From assembly GCA_963556195.1 (NCBI GenBank), contig OY744551.1, forward strand, positions 2,505,001 through 2,569,000: 64,000 bases of DNA, in the 5' to 3' direction. Shown in pieces: positions 1 to 9,504 of this stretch. The position numbers and the translations under genes were made by a program. The notes below the pieces were generated by a model. It was not told the DNA's origin. It worked only from the letters and a program-made list of their open reading frames with translations, and searched no databases. Numbering within the stretch: position 1 is the stretch's first letter; the number at the start of each line of letters is the position of its first letter. The stretch is from Sepiola atlantica (Eukaryota; Mollusca; Cephalopoda; Sepiida; Sepiolidae).

Positions 1-430
1 AATCTTAATTAGTAATAGGATTACTATAGTACAATTACTAGAAGTAATAGTACAGTTTCGGCTTTAGACAGACAGATACTAAATCTTCATTATTAATTTA
101 GATACAATAGTACAATTACTAGAAGTAATAGTATAGCTTCGTCTTTAGACAGACAGATATTAAATCTCCATTAGTAATAGGAGTATAATAGTAAAATTAC
201 TAGAAGTAATAGTATAGTTTCGACTTTGGACAGACAGATAATAAATCTCCATTAGTAAGTTAGATACAATAGTACAATTAATGGGAGTAATAGTTCGGCT
301 TTTGACATAGAAATACTAAATCATAATTGGTAATAGTACCATGGTATAACTAATAGAAGTAATAGTATAGGTTCGTCTTCAAACAGACAGATTCTAAATA
401 TCCATACATAATAGGAATACAATAGTACAC
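1..430. repeat. degenerate tandem repeat, about 80-bp unit
   Basis: About five diverged units follow each other, each carrying the phrases agaagtaatagta, agacagacagata and taaatctccattag. Spacing between equivalent phrases is about 80 bases. The same phrases return at 960-1095, 1290-1410 and 1740-1800, so the array once ran further and was broken up by LINE-tail insertions. No coding potential is seen. Confidence 0.6.
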
Positions 431-499
431 AATACAAATCTACAAATCTACTATCAGACCATGTATGAAGTAATGTTGTCATATTTGGGCTGGTGAATC

Positions 500-955
500 T
501 CTGTCCCATTTGAGGGTTCTTGATAAGGTGCAGAAACGTATTTGTAATTTGATTGGCCCTACTCTTTCTTCTTCTCTGTACCCACTCTCTCACGGACGTG
601 ATTTTTCTAGTCTCAGTCTTTTCTATAAATACTATTACGGCATGTGTTCTTCAGAATCATGTTATCTATTCCCAGCTTCTTTTGTCTCAGCTCGTTTGAC
701 TCGTTGGTCTAGTTGTCTTCATCAATTCGCTGTTTTACGTCATTGTAATACAGCTTCTTATTCCAGTAGCTTCTTTCCAAGAACCGCAGTCCTGTGGAAC
801 TTTCTTCCTGCTGACTGTTTTCCTCCTACCTATAATTTTGGTATTTTCAAGACTACGATAAATAGGCATCTCCTGTATTTGCGATAATCATATTTTTTCT
901 TGTTAGCTCCTTACATCAAGTGGCTTAATGTCTTGTCTGGAGCTATTTCCATTTA
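500..955 (+). pseudogene. LINE 3' end (family B): RT C-terminus and 3' UTR
   Basis: An open stretch to 887 reads LDKVQKRICNLIG ... SFFPRTAVLWNFLPADCF ... FKTTINRHL. This is the extreme C-terminus typical of jockey/CR1-type non-LTR retrotransposon polymerases, beyond the catalytic core. A 3' UTR ending in a short A-rich tail follows. Nothing upstream continues the frame, so this is a 5'-truncated dead copy, as LINE insertions usually are. It sits inside the 80-bp tandem repeat, which resumes right after the A-rich end. A second shorter copy lies at 1095-1285 and a reversed UTR piece at 23090-23177. Confidence 0.65.
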
Positions 956-959
956 AAAA

Positions 960-1440
960 AATATATAGAAGTAATAGTATAGTTTCAGAAAATAAGTGCA
1001 ATAGTAAAATTAATAGATGTAATAGTATAGTTTCGGGTTCGAACAGACAGATACAAAATCGCCATTAGAAATAGTGAAATAATAGTAGAATTAATAGAAT
1101 TCCAAGAACTGCAGGCTTGTGGAACTCTCTTCCTGCTGACTGTTTTCCTCATACTTATAGAATTAGCATTTTCTAGACTAAGACCAATAGGTATCTCCTG
1201 TTTTTGAGATAATCATATTTCGTTCATGTAGGCTACTTACATGAAGTGGCTTCATGCCTTGTCTGGAGCGATTTCCATTAAAAAAATAGTGTAGTTTCGG
1301 CTTCAGACATATACCAAATAAAACAGTACAATTGATAGAATTAATAATAGAGTTTCGGTTTCAGACATACAGGTACCAAATGTCCATTAGTAAAAGGAAT
1401 ACAATAGTTATTAATATATGAGTAACATGTAGAATTTGGA
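960..1440. repeat. 80-bp tandem repeat remnants with nested LINE-B tail
   Basis: Repeat units like those at 1-430 occur at 960-1095 and 1290-1410. Between them (1095-1285, plus strand) is a second copy of the LINE family B end: a peptide matching CGLWNSLPADCF followed by the same 3' UTR and an A-tail at about 1280. Frame and length show it is a fragment. Confidence 0.55.
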
Positions 1441-1444
1441 CCGC

Positions 1445-1730
1445 AAGGACCCGTGGCGCAATGGATATAGTACTAAGTAAAATCATCTGAAGAATTGCGA
1501 ATTACTGAAGACTTCTTCCCAGTCATGGCAGACGGAATGAGAGCATGCCACCCCTGTGGATTTAACAAAGGGTTCCTTCGAAATTCCGTCCAGATTCCCG
1601 AGTTCGACAGAAACCTTCCTGATTCGACAAGGTACACCTGAAGAAGGTCGGATGGTAAAATCGGCCGGACGTTGTGATAAAATCATCCAAGGTGAGAACA
1701 GTAGTCTGAATATACCAAATTAACAACCCT
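1445..1730 (+). repeat. tRNA-Arg-like SINE, copy 1
   Basis: The left end reads gtggcgcaatggat, an A-box-like start resembling an arginine tRNA, but the B-box portion has been deleted. The tail (1565-1715) matches the tails of copies at 14440-14660 and 50880-51035. In the best copy the tail contains a CTGAAGA...GAAACGTTGTG signature; here it is CTGAAGA...GGACGTTGTG. It is a nonautonomous element and is not an active tRNA gene. Confidence 0.6.
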
Positions 1731-1815
1731 CATCTAAAAAATTCCGAAACAGAAGTAATAGTTTTGTTGCGATTTCAGATTTTTAGATTTCCGTTAGTAA
1801 AAGAAGCGGTACTCT

Positions 1816-2495
1816 TATAGATGACGCGCCTGATTTCCGTGACAACGATCGGGCATGTAACGGAAGCGCCCGAGCACTGACGGAATAATATTATTGTTTC
1901 ATTCTTTTATCTTATAAGAAAATTGACAAATGTTACCCCCCCCCCCAAAAAAAAAACAAAAAAAAAACAACAGCATTATTTTCACAAAAACAAAATGATT
2001 TTTCTTTGAATTTATTTGTCTTATATTATCGTCTGCCAGTCTTCCAGTTAGAGCTTGGCAGTTTGAATGCAGGGCTTGGCTATCGCTAAGAACGGAACCC
2101 AACCCCTAACGGGAACCCAACCCCTAACCCTAACCCAAACTCTACCCCATTCTTCATTCTTTGTTTGTTTTATGTTAGCAAGAAGAAGTAAAAAGAAAAA
2201 AACAGCGAAACAAATGAAAAATAAAACATTGATAAAATTTCTCATCAAAAAAAATTTCTTTCTACACAATTGATTGAAAATAGTTCAGTTGACCCACCCC
2301 CACCACCCCCTACAGTTTGTTCGGTGTTTATCTTCTTATCTATGCCTTTTTTCTTTGAATTTATTCGTCTTATATTATCGTCTGCAAGTCTTCCATTAAC
2401 GCTTGGTGTTTTCGTCTCGGCAACAATCGGGCACTTCCGCGACCTGCCCGATCGTTGCCGACGCGAAGTCACGGAAATCAGGCGCGTCATCTATA
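1816..2495. mobile_element. nonautonomous TIR DNA element, about 680 bp
   Basis: The ends are inverted copies. The left end starts TATAGATGACGCGCC; the right end is its complement, with 28 identical bases, followed by a shared AACGATCGGGCA displaced by an 11-base insertion on the right. The interior holds a 50-base direct repeat (about 1997-2045 and 2345-2394), poly-C/poly-A runs and a short CCCTAA-like stretch at 2097-2135. No transposase is seen, so it is MITE-like. The superfamily is not assignable by eye. Confidence 0.6.
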
Positions 2496-2519
2496 ACAGC
2501 ACCAAAGTAGCAATAGTAT

Positions 2520-2927
2520 ATAGTAAATAGTGTCAAAATTCGTTTTGTTTCTTATTAAATAGAATGTCAAAAAAATTGATTTTTACGTGAAATAAAAATA
2601 TCAATATTCAAAGTCGTTGTCAATTTCTTCGTTTTCGACGAGCAGCAGAAAACTCTAACGTTTTTTAAACAATGAGATTTAGTCGGGGCGTCGTCCGTGC
2701 GATTGACCTGAGCACGAAAGTTCAGCACAAGTCCAGAATGATTAAATAGGCTAAAAAAAAAAGGAAAAGAAGAAAAAGAAGAAAAGGCACAAAATTAACG
2801 AAGGACTTTGTAGTATAATCAAGTAGGTCAGCTAATTACTTGTCAGCTTTGTTAATGGTGATCACAATTAACAGGTGGACTGCTTTGTACTTTCCGCAGG
2901 TGAGTTACAAAAATTGATTGAAAACGT
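2520..2927. other. no feature recognised
   Basis: AT-rich unique-looking sequence with an A-rich run at 2752-2790. No ORF of interest, no repeat relationship to the rest of the window was noticed. Confidence 0.4.
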
Positions 2928-3019
<92 letters not shown>

Positions 3020-3046
3020 TAGATAGATAGATAGATATAAGGTGAC

Positions 3047-3094
<48 letters not shown>

Positions 3095-3128
3095 TATCGA
3101 TAGAGAGAACGAGAGACAGAGATAAACG

Positions 3129-3182
<54 letters not shown>

Positions 3183-3223
3183 CAGATAGATAGATATATA
3201 TCGATAGAGAGAACGAGAGACAG

Positions 3224-3306
<83 letters not shown>

Positions 3307-3313
3307 ACGACAG

Positions 3314-3376
<63 letters not shown>

Positions 3377-3383
3377 ACGACAG

Positions 3384-3424
<41 letters not shown>

Positions 3425-3425
3425 C
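2928..3425. repeat. (GATA)n microsatellite, interrupted
   Basis: About 500 bases of GATA repeats with a (TA)n island at about 2982-3017 and repeated interruptions such as gaacgagagacagagata and acgacagagata. The interruptions themselves recur, giving a higher-order repeat of roughly 70-110 bases. Confidence 0.95.
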
Positions 3426-3432
3426 GACAGTC

Positions 3433-3434
<2 letters not shown>

Positions 3435-3481
<47 letters not shown>
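3435..3481. repeat. (TA)n microsatellite
   Basis: Pure TA dinucleotides bordering the unit that contains the paired hammerhead-like motifs at 3608-3699. Confidence 0.95.
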
Positions 3482-3482
<1 letters not shown>

Positions 3483-3607
3483 AGGTGTACTAAAAGCGAA
3501 CTTTTAGGAAAGGTAAAACCCTATTGTGAAGAGTATGCAGCTCAATATCCAGGATAGAGCAGGTAGAAATGCTATATATATATATATTAATATAAACATC
3601 GTTTGAG

Positions 3608-3653
3608 TATCCGACGATTGTTTCAGAGCCTCCTCGGCTTCTCTTCAGGGATA
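3608..3653 (-). ncRNA. hammerhead ribozyme-like motif (left arm of palindrome)
   Basis: Read on the minus strand: stem I strand TATCC, core CTGAAGA, stem II AGCC/GGCT closed by GAGGA with flanking single bases, core GAAA, a very short stem III, cleavage triplet GTC, then GGATA, which pairs perfectly with TATCC. The base after CTGA (position 7) is A; hammerheads allow any base there. The two-base-pair stem III fits the minimal stem III of type I hammerheads in retroelements, which may act as dimers. Activity is not proven. Confidence 0.5.
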
Positions 3654-3699
3654 TATCCCTGAAGAGAAGCCAAAGAGATCCTGAAACAATTGTCGGATA
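3654..3699 (+). ncRNA. hammerhead ribozyme-like motif (right arm of palindrome)
   Basis: Same order as its mirror at 3608-3653: TATCC, CTGAAGA, a degraded stem II, GAAA, the palindrome ACAATTGT as stem III, C17, then GGATA pairing with TATCC. The two motifs abut head to head around 3653/3654, so the 3600-3707 region is an inverted repeat with about 50-base arms. Weaker stem II pairing suggests this arm is decaying. Confidence 0.4.
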
Positions 3700-3800
3700 C
3701 AAACTATGTTAATTCTAATATAAAAAGCTCTAATATATACTGAGCACTTTTGATAAGTCTTGGGTTTGTTCTTTTTATTAATATTTAAACTTAATGAATC

Positions 3801-3805
<5 letters not shown>

Positions 3806-3886
<81 letters not shown>
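3806..3886. repeat. (TA)n microsatellite
   Basis: About 40 TA units. Translations of such arrays give Tyr-Ile polymers that are not proteins. Confidence 0.95.
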
Positions 3887-3887
<1 letters not shown>

Positions 3888-3986
3888 GTATTTTACAGAA
3901 AGAGAGAGAAATAGATAGATATCACAGTCTTGGAAAAGTGTATATACATGTATATATTTATATGAATATTTATTTTTATAGATAAA

Positions 3987-4044
3987 ATAGTATCGACAGA
4001 CACGTGTTTCGCCGTTAATGCGGCTCATCAGTGGGACTAACTAT
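3987..4044 (-). ncRNA. hammerhead ribozyme, type I (near-canonical)
   Basis: Minus-strand order: distal stem I ATAGT, loop, CA, then core CTGATGA (4025-4031), stem II GCCG/CGGC with a CATTAA loop, GAAA, stem III made of the palindrome ACACGTGT (4000-4007), C17 at 3999 giving a GTC site, TG closing stem I, and ACTAT pairing with ATAGT beyond an internal loop. All core bases of the family are present. A tiny palindromic stem III is typical of retroelement hammerheads that cleave as dimers. A B-box-like GGGTTCGAATTC lies about 20 bases upstream in the same orientation (4049-4063), suggesting a tRNA-derived SINE body. Confidence 0.7.
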
Positions 4045-4346
4045 GACAGAATTCGAACCCTACACGTCCTTAAAAAAAAGGGGCGAAGTTGCGTATGTTC
4101 GGGAGGAAACTCTTAAATGCACAGGAAAGAGAATGTACCAGTATCTGTTGTACAGCCTTTTATTGTTAACAATAACCCTAACCCATAACGACATAGAGGG
4201 TGTGAAAAAAGAGATAATGCGAAACCCAGGGTCTTTTTAAAACAGAATGTCTTATTCTCATTAGCTGATTTTTCCTTTTAGGTGATTATTTAAGAATTAT
4301 TTTATATTACCAACGTGCCGTACTGGATTAAGTATGTATTAAAATA

Positions 4347-4438
4347 ATTGCTAGCTAAGTGCGTTGTAAATAGCATGGACCATGCTATTTACAACGCACT
4401 TAGCTAGCAATGTTGTACCATGCTAAGCATGGTACAAC
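4347..4438. repeat. two adjacent hairpins
   Basis: A 31-base arm (4347-4378) is followed after two bases by its complement (4381-4411). Directly after comes a second hairpin GTTGTACCATGCT...AGCATGGTACAAC (4412-4438). Near-perfect pairing implies a recent inversion/fold-back origin or a MITE remnant. No function is evident. Confidence 0.8.
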
Positions 4439-4689
4439 ATTAACAAATGAAAATTGGCTAGTTTAAATTAAAGTTATCAACTTAGATGCTATTTAGGTCC
4501 GACTGTTAAAATCCAACTAACATTATATTATATAAATACTTGAAATCTTTTAAATCATTTTTGGGTTAAGAATTAATTTCACTTTCATTGTTTGCACAAA
4601 TTTTCCATGAAATCAATTACGTTATGTTACTTATGCTATTGAATTTCACATTTAAAACTTTTCTCTTTTCTGTATGCATCTGCGAAAAC

Positions 4690-5215
4690 TTAGAAATGAT
4701 AATTAAGTCACACAATAACAAAATACTAAAAGAGAACAGCAGAGAGGAAGAAAAAATAACAAATTGCATAAAAAAGAACAAAAATATAAGCACTACAAAT
4801 AGTAATAACAAAACCTCTTAATAGCAATAACCCAAACAGAAATGAAAAAGTTTGTAGTGAAGAGAAAAGATGTAACTGCATAAATCGAACACTTTGCCCA
4901 CTAAAAAATAATTGCCTAACCAAAAGTATTGTTTACCAAGCCACAATATTTCTAAAGAAAGACCGCATAACAAGAAGTACTACATAGGGTATGACCTCCC
5001 TATTTTAAAACCAGATATTACGATCACAACAGCACATTTGAAAACAAAGAACACCGAATTAAAACAGCAAACCATTATTGGGAGCTCAAAGAAAACGGAC
5101 GCTCACCAATAGTTGAATGGAAAATAATACGACAGGCCAGTACATTTAGCAATTTAAACGACCCGTGTAGATTATGTCTGAATGAGGAATTTAAAATCCT
5201 AAACTTTAAAGACCC
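4690..5215 (+). pseudogene. decayed Penelope-like element, nuclease end
   Basis: Broken frames give SHNNKILK, then CNCINRTLCPLKNNCLTKSI with VYQATI, then KKYYIGY...NTELK, then SPIVEWKIIR...CRLCLNEEFKIL. In the same order the intact elements at 31-44 kb read STHNRKLL, the CNC...CPLDGNC cluster, VYKATI, KVYIGI...KTELAK, SPVISW and CNLCLEEKIRIL. This is therefore the cysteine cluster and GIY-YIG domain of a different, older PLE family. Frameshifts separate the pieces and the RT domain is not seen. Confidence 0.7.
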
Positions 5216-5830
5216 CTAACACCTATTAAACTGTTGAAGTGAAATAGCAAACAACTTCCTGCGCAGAATAAAATTTACCTTAGGTTTCCAATACATAATA
5301 AATAAATAAATAAATAAAAATATAAACTAAACTAAAACCAAAAAACTTAAATACTAAAAGCTAAAACAGAAATACAACCCAGCACGTTTAAAAATAAGTT
5401 CAATCATTATATTGACACAATAACGAAACATGGATAGACCATCTTATACAAAACAGAACAATAGAATAGGAAGTAAAATAAACCGAACCTTTGTTTTTGA
5501 AGCCTAATAATTGGCTAAGAGAACAACAAAGAAACACTGATGAGTCATCCTATGCAAAACAGAACAATAGAATACGAAATAGGAAGTAAAATCAACCGAA
5601 CCTTTGTTTGTGAGCAGCCCAACGATTGGCTAAGAGAACAACAAAGAATCTGATTGGTTAACTCGTTAGACGTATATATAAAAACACCCGGAAAAACTAA
5701 CTCCATGCATTTTAGCCTGACGATTCCTTCCGTGGATGAAACGCGGAAGCCTTTGTGTAGCTTAATTGCCATAAATATATTTTCATAACCTACTACCTTG
5801 CTTAACTCACGTATCGAGCACTGTTGAAGT
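5216..5830 (+). repeat. 3' tail of the decayed PLE, shared with other loci
   Basis: Contains two versions of a phrase (at 5440-5530 and 5545-5650) including ttggctaagagaacaacaaag, then the hammerhead-like piece at 5717-5760, then cgagcactgttgaagtaaa. Reversed or partial copies of this tail lie at 21235-21440 and 54385-54990. Position after the nuclease domain suggests it is the element's 3' UTR/terminal region. Confidence 0.55.
5717..5760 (+). ncRNA. degenerate hammerhead-like motif in PLE tail
   Basis: CTGACGA, stem II TCC/GGA, GAAA, then CGCGGAAGCC. The related piece at 54866-54890 has GAAACGC...GCGTC, a good stem III with a GTC cleavage site, so the present copy has lost that site. Expected decay of a PLE-borne hammerhead; not predicted active. 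Confidence 0.4.
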
Positions 5831-5893
5831 AAATACTGAAAATTGATACATAAAAAATTATATCTCCTTATAATATTTTATGTTTATACAGAA

Positions 5894-5898
<5 letters not shown>

Positions 5899-5933
<35 letters not shown>
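5899..5933. repeat. (TA)n microsatellite
   Basis: Short TA array following the PLE tail. Confidence 0.9.
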
Positions 5934-5935
<2 letters not shown>

Positions 5936-6245
5936 GTGGGTGTGTGTTGTAATCTCTATACATAGTATTTGGAAGAGTCCATTTAGTCACGAATAGGGTA
6001 GATCACTATAACCCCATAACACTTACGAAAGCTCGTTTTAATCGACGGCTTTAAAATTTCATTTCTCGTGTTGAATCTGTATAATTTTTTAGTTATGTCC
6101 CTTGAATCGATTTCAAGTTATTTCCCCGGAACTATACTGGCTACGAGTGAGACATAAATTTTCAGTTTATGACGTACTAAACAAACTCGCACATGCGTGG
6201 AGCGAGATTGGAAATCGATGTGCGGTCTCCTTCTTAGGATGGAGG

Positions 6246-6476
6246 GTTAGGGTTAGGGTATGATTCGGGTTAGGGTTAGGGTTAGTGTAGGGTTAGGGTT
6301 AGGGTTTGGGTTAGGTTAGGTTAGGTTAGGGTTAGGGTATGATTAGGGTTAGGGTTAGTATAGGGTTAGGGTTAGGGTTAGGGTTTGGGTTAGGTTAGGT
6401 TAGGTTAGGGTTAGTGTAGGGTTAGGGTTAGGGTTAGGGTTAGGGTTAGGTTAGGGTTAGTATTAGGGTTAAGGTC
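6246..6476 (+). repeat. interstitial TTAGGG-like array
   Basis: Mostly TTAGGG units mixed with TTAGG, GTTTGGG and TATGATTAGGG variants, and itself internally duplicated. TTAGGG is the usual animal telomere repeat outside arthropods and nematodes. Degeneracy and flanking ordinary repeats show an interstitial array, not a chromosome end. Confidence 0.9.
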
Positions 6477-6479
6477 TAG

Positions 6480-6828
6480 TCGTGCTCTTCGTTTTTACAA
6501 AAGTATACACCGCTGACGCACTGTCGCAAGATTCAGTTGATACAGGACCCCCAGGAAACGAGCCATTTCAGCATGACACTTTAAAAAATAAAGTGATCGA
6601 CCTTAGTCGATGGCGACCCAAAGGTTCTCTTTTAATTGGCTACTGCATCGAAGTGTAGACGAGGGAGGCAATTCTTTTTCCGTGGATTACCCCCCCCCCT
6701 TGCCCTTTTACCTCACCTTATTATAGGGGCTTATCAAATGCAATTCCTTTTAGTTTTTCGTATTTCCCATTATACTAAATGGGCGGTGAAAAACTTACAA
6801 TCTTTTGTAAGTATTTTTTACTGCCTAG
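6480..6828. other. no feature recognised
   Basis: AT-rich sequence with a poly-C run at about 6689. The 82-codon open stretch here shows no recognisable motif and is probably chance. Confidence 0.35.
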
Positions 6829-7140
6829 AATATATATTCAGCCAAAACAAGGCACACTGCCAGAGACGGAAGGGGCTACTGTGAATTAGGGGGCAGAGTT
6901 ATAGTTGACATCTTAAGTTGGGATTTTTGCAGCGAGATTCTTATTCGCATTACATTTAAGTTGCTGCATGATCGTATAGTCAGAGAAACAGGGAGCAGGG
7001 AGGGAATTCCAGAGGAGCGGATTAAGAAAAGAATCTATTAAAGTAGAAAGTCTTTCGATATTTGGGGACTTCTACGGTGAAAGGCTTTGATTTTTCTGGT
7101 TGTCGGGTTTTGTTGGGTGTAAAACTAAGGTCCACTTTAT
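6828..7140 (-). pseudogene. LINE 3' end (family A), diverged copy
   Basis: Matches, at lower similarity, the 3' ends at 20500-20825, 46280-46640 and 62110-62470. Shared landmarks are the gccgccac/cagagacg-aaggggctac UTR start, the gcagcgagat phrase and the cagggagggaattcc phrase encoding WNSLP on the opposite strand. Several frame breaks are present. Confidence 0.6.
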
Positions 7141-7727
7141 GCTCTCCTAACATTGTTCACCATATTCTCTGTGCGGCTCCATTTAAAAACATACGTTTCC
7201 AAGTAAATTTATTCGTAGAGTAAGTTGCAGCTTGTAGTTTAATGAAGAAAACATCACCGTATAAAACCTAGTGTTGGTGTCGAAATGACGCCATTACTCA
7301 GCGACGTTCGACACCAGCATTTACAGACATTTAAATACCGGTTTTCTGACCCGACAAGTCAAGTTCTTCTTAATAATAATGTGCTAACGTTTCCTGTCAG
7401 CTGTCTAATTATAGCTTAGTCAGAAAATGAAATGCTTTCTCTGAAAAAAAAAAACTCAGCCATTTTCTTCTTTTAAACCTTCTATTATTATACCAGTCCC
7501 AGGATGGGTAAAATTAATTCACCAAACAGAATCTATTCCCCCCACTTTCATGCCCACTTACGAACATTAAAATCAAGATATAATGCTACTAAACCTTATG
7601 TCTAGAATCCTTGTTTCAATTTTGATCAAAATCCATTACATGATTTTTATTCTTCAAAATGCCTAAAACTTAAGGCTTAAGATTAATGAGTTTTAAAATG
7701 AAATTGATAACTCCGTTAATCTTGCTT
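7141..7727. other. no feature recognised
   Basis: AT-rich intergenic DNA with an A-run at about 7445. No repeat partners or coding potential noticed. Confidence 0.35.
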
Positions 7728-8398
7728 AATTGACTCAATAACTATGGCTCAAATTTAATCGGCTCAATAACTATGGCTCGAACTTAATTGGCTCAATAAA
7801 TATGGCTCAAACTTAATTGGCTCAATAAATATGGCTAAAACTTAATTGGCTCAATAAATATGACTCATACTTCATTTGCTCAATAACTATAGCTCAAATT
7901 TAATCGGCTCAATAACTACGACTCGAACTTAATTGGCTGAATAAATATGGCTCAAACTTAATTGGCTGAATAAATATGGCTCAAACTTAATTGGCTTAAT
8001 AACTATGGCTCAAATTTAATCGGCTCAATAAATATGGCTCAAACTTAATTGGCTGAATAAATATGACTCAAACTTAATTGGCTTAATAACTATGGCTCAA
8101 ATTTAATCGGCTCAATAAATATGGCTCAAACTTGATTGGCTCAAAAACTATAGCTTAAATTTAATTGGCTCAATAACTATGGCTCAAGCTTAATTGACTA
8201 AATAACTATTGCTCAAATTTAATTGGATCAATAACAATGGCTCAAATTTAATTAGCTCAATAAATATGGCTCAAACTTAATTGGCTCAATAACTATTGCT
8301 CAAATTTAATTGGATCAATAACAATAGCTGAAATTTAATTAGCTCAATAACTATGGCTTAAACTTAATTGGCTCAATAACTAGGGCTTAAATTTAATG
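7728..8398. repeat. 29-bp minisatellite, about 23 units
   Basis: Repeats of ggctcaataactatggctc followed by aaatttaatt, period 29 bases, with point variation between units (taaatatg/taactatg; ggctcg/ggctca). Every unit carries stops in several frames, so it is noncoding. Confidence 0.92.
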
Positions 8399-9504
8399 CA
8401 AATCTGAAATATTTGAATTTTTAAATGCTTAAATTGTGCTCCTTCAACATCGTTGAAATGCTTAAAAGAAACTTAAATTTTGAAAAGTATTTATTAATTG
8501 ATGCCATAATACATATTGTAAACCCTTAAATGCTGTTTGTTTCAAATATGACACATTCCAACAAATACATATCTAAATGAATAAATGCGATGTTTTTATT
8601 TGTCCTTATTATATTACTATCAAAACGGGTTAGTGTAATTTAAATCAATAATACAACGTAATATTATAAAATATTGCATATATATCGTAGCGACGAACGG
8701 CACAAATAACTGTTTCCATGCCTAATTTGCATAACTATTTTTAAGCAGTTCATAAATAATTAATGTTTTATGTTATTGATTCGTCAATTTATCGTTCTGT
8801 TTATTCCATATATATGCAATATTTTGTCGATAGAACAGTAATTAATTAAAGTAATTAAATAAAAAAGGATAAATTATTAAATCTTTCTTAAAATATTTTC
8901 TAGGTGAAGTAAGTTAAACCAGAGAAAGATCGTGGCTTTATGACGGACACGGAAAGATACACGGGGCATAAGAAATAGTTATGAAAGGGGGGGGGAGATT
9001 GACTGATTGAGCCCCTCTCCCTCTCTCCCGTTAGCGACACCATATAGAGGAAGGTAAAAAAGGTGTCTGACTGCTTCTTTCCGTTAACGACTGACGTCAC
9101 AATTTTTTAATTGTTTTTAATAAATAAACATAAAGAAAACACACACACACACGCACACACAGAGCGAATTGATTTCCTCTTTCTGTGCATGTTTTGGGGA
9201 TTTCATTAAAAAGGTCTAAATTAGCAAAATGTTAATATACGTGTTTACAACAAACTCATGAATGAAATGTTTATTATTTAACACTTTGGTGTCATGTATT
9301 TCTAGTAGCAAAATTTGCGAAGCGATAGCGAACTGAGTAAGTTTAATATAATATACAACAAAAATGTTCACATCTGAAACGAGCCTGTTGGCAAGTGTGA
9401 GTAGGTATTAGTATGATGTTGCATCAGCACACCCGCTGAATAGGGTTACGGTTTTTGTTTTTTTTGTAAATGTTCACATTTAAGGGTGCATAGATATTTT
9501 TTTA
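8399..9504. other. AT-rich DNA without recognised features
   Basis: Contains a poly-G run near 8989 and a short (CA)n at 9139-9163. No exon, RNA gene or repeat partner was recognised. Confidence 0.4.

Noticed and set aside
3806..3886. Tyr-Ile, Ser-Leu, Ile/Leu or Arg-Glu polymer ORFs over microsatellites (for example 17.1, 50.1, 51.2 kb)
   Set aside because: They are artefacts of TA, TTA and CT repeats, which have no stops in some frames.
6246..6476. A true telomere
   Set aside because: Arrays are short, degenerate, in both orientations and surrounded by gene and repeat sequence.
7728..8398. 29-bp and 36-bp arrays as CRISPR arrays
   Set aside because: Repeats are directly abutting without unique spacers, and the genome is eukaryotic.
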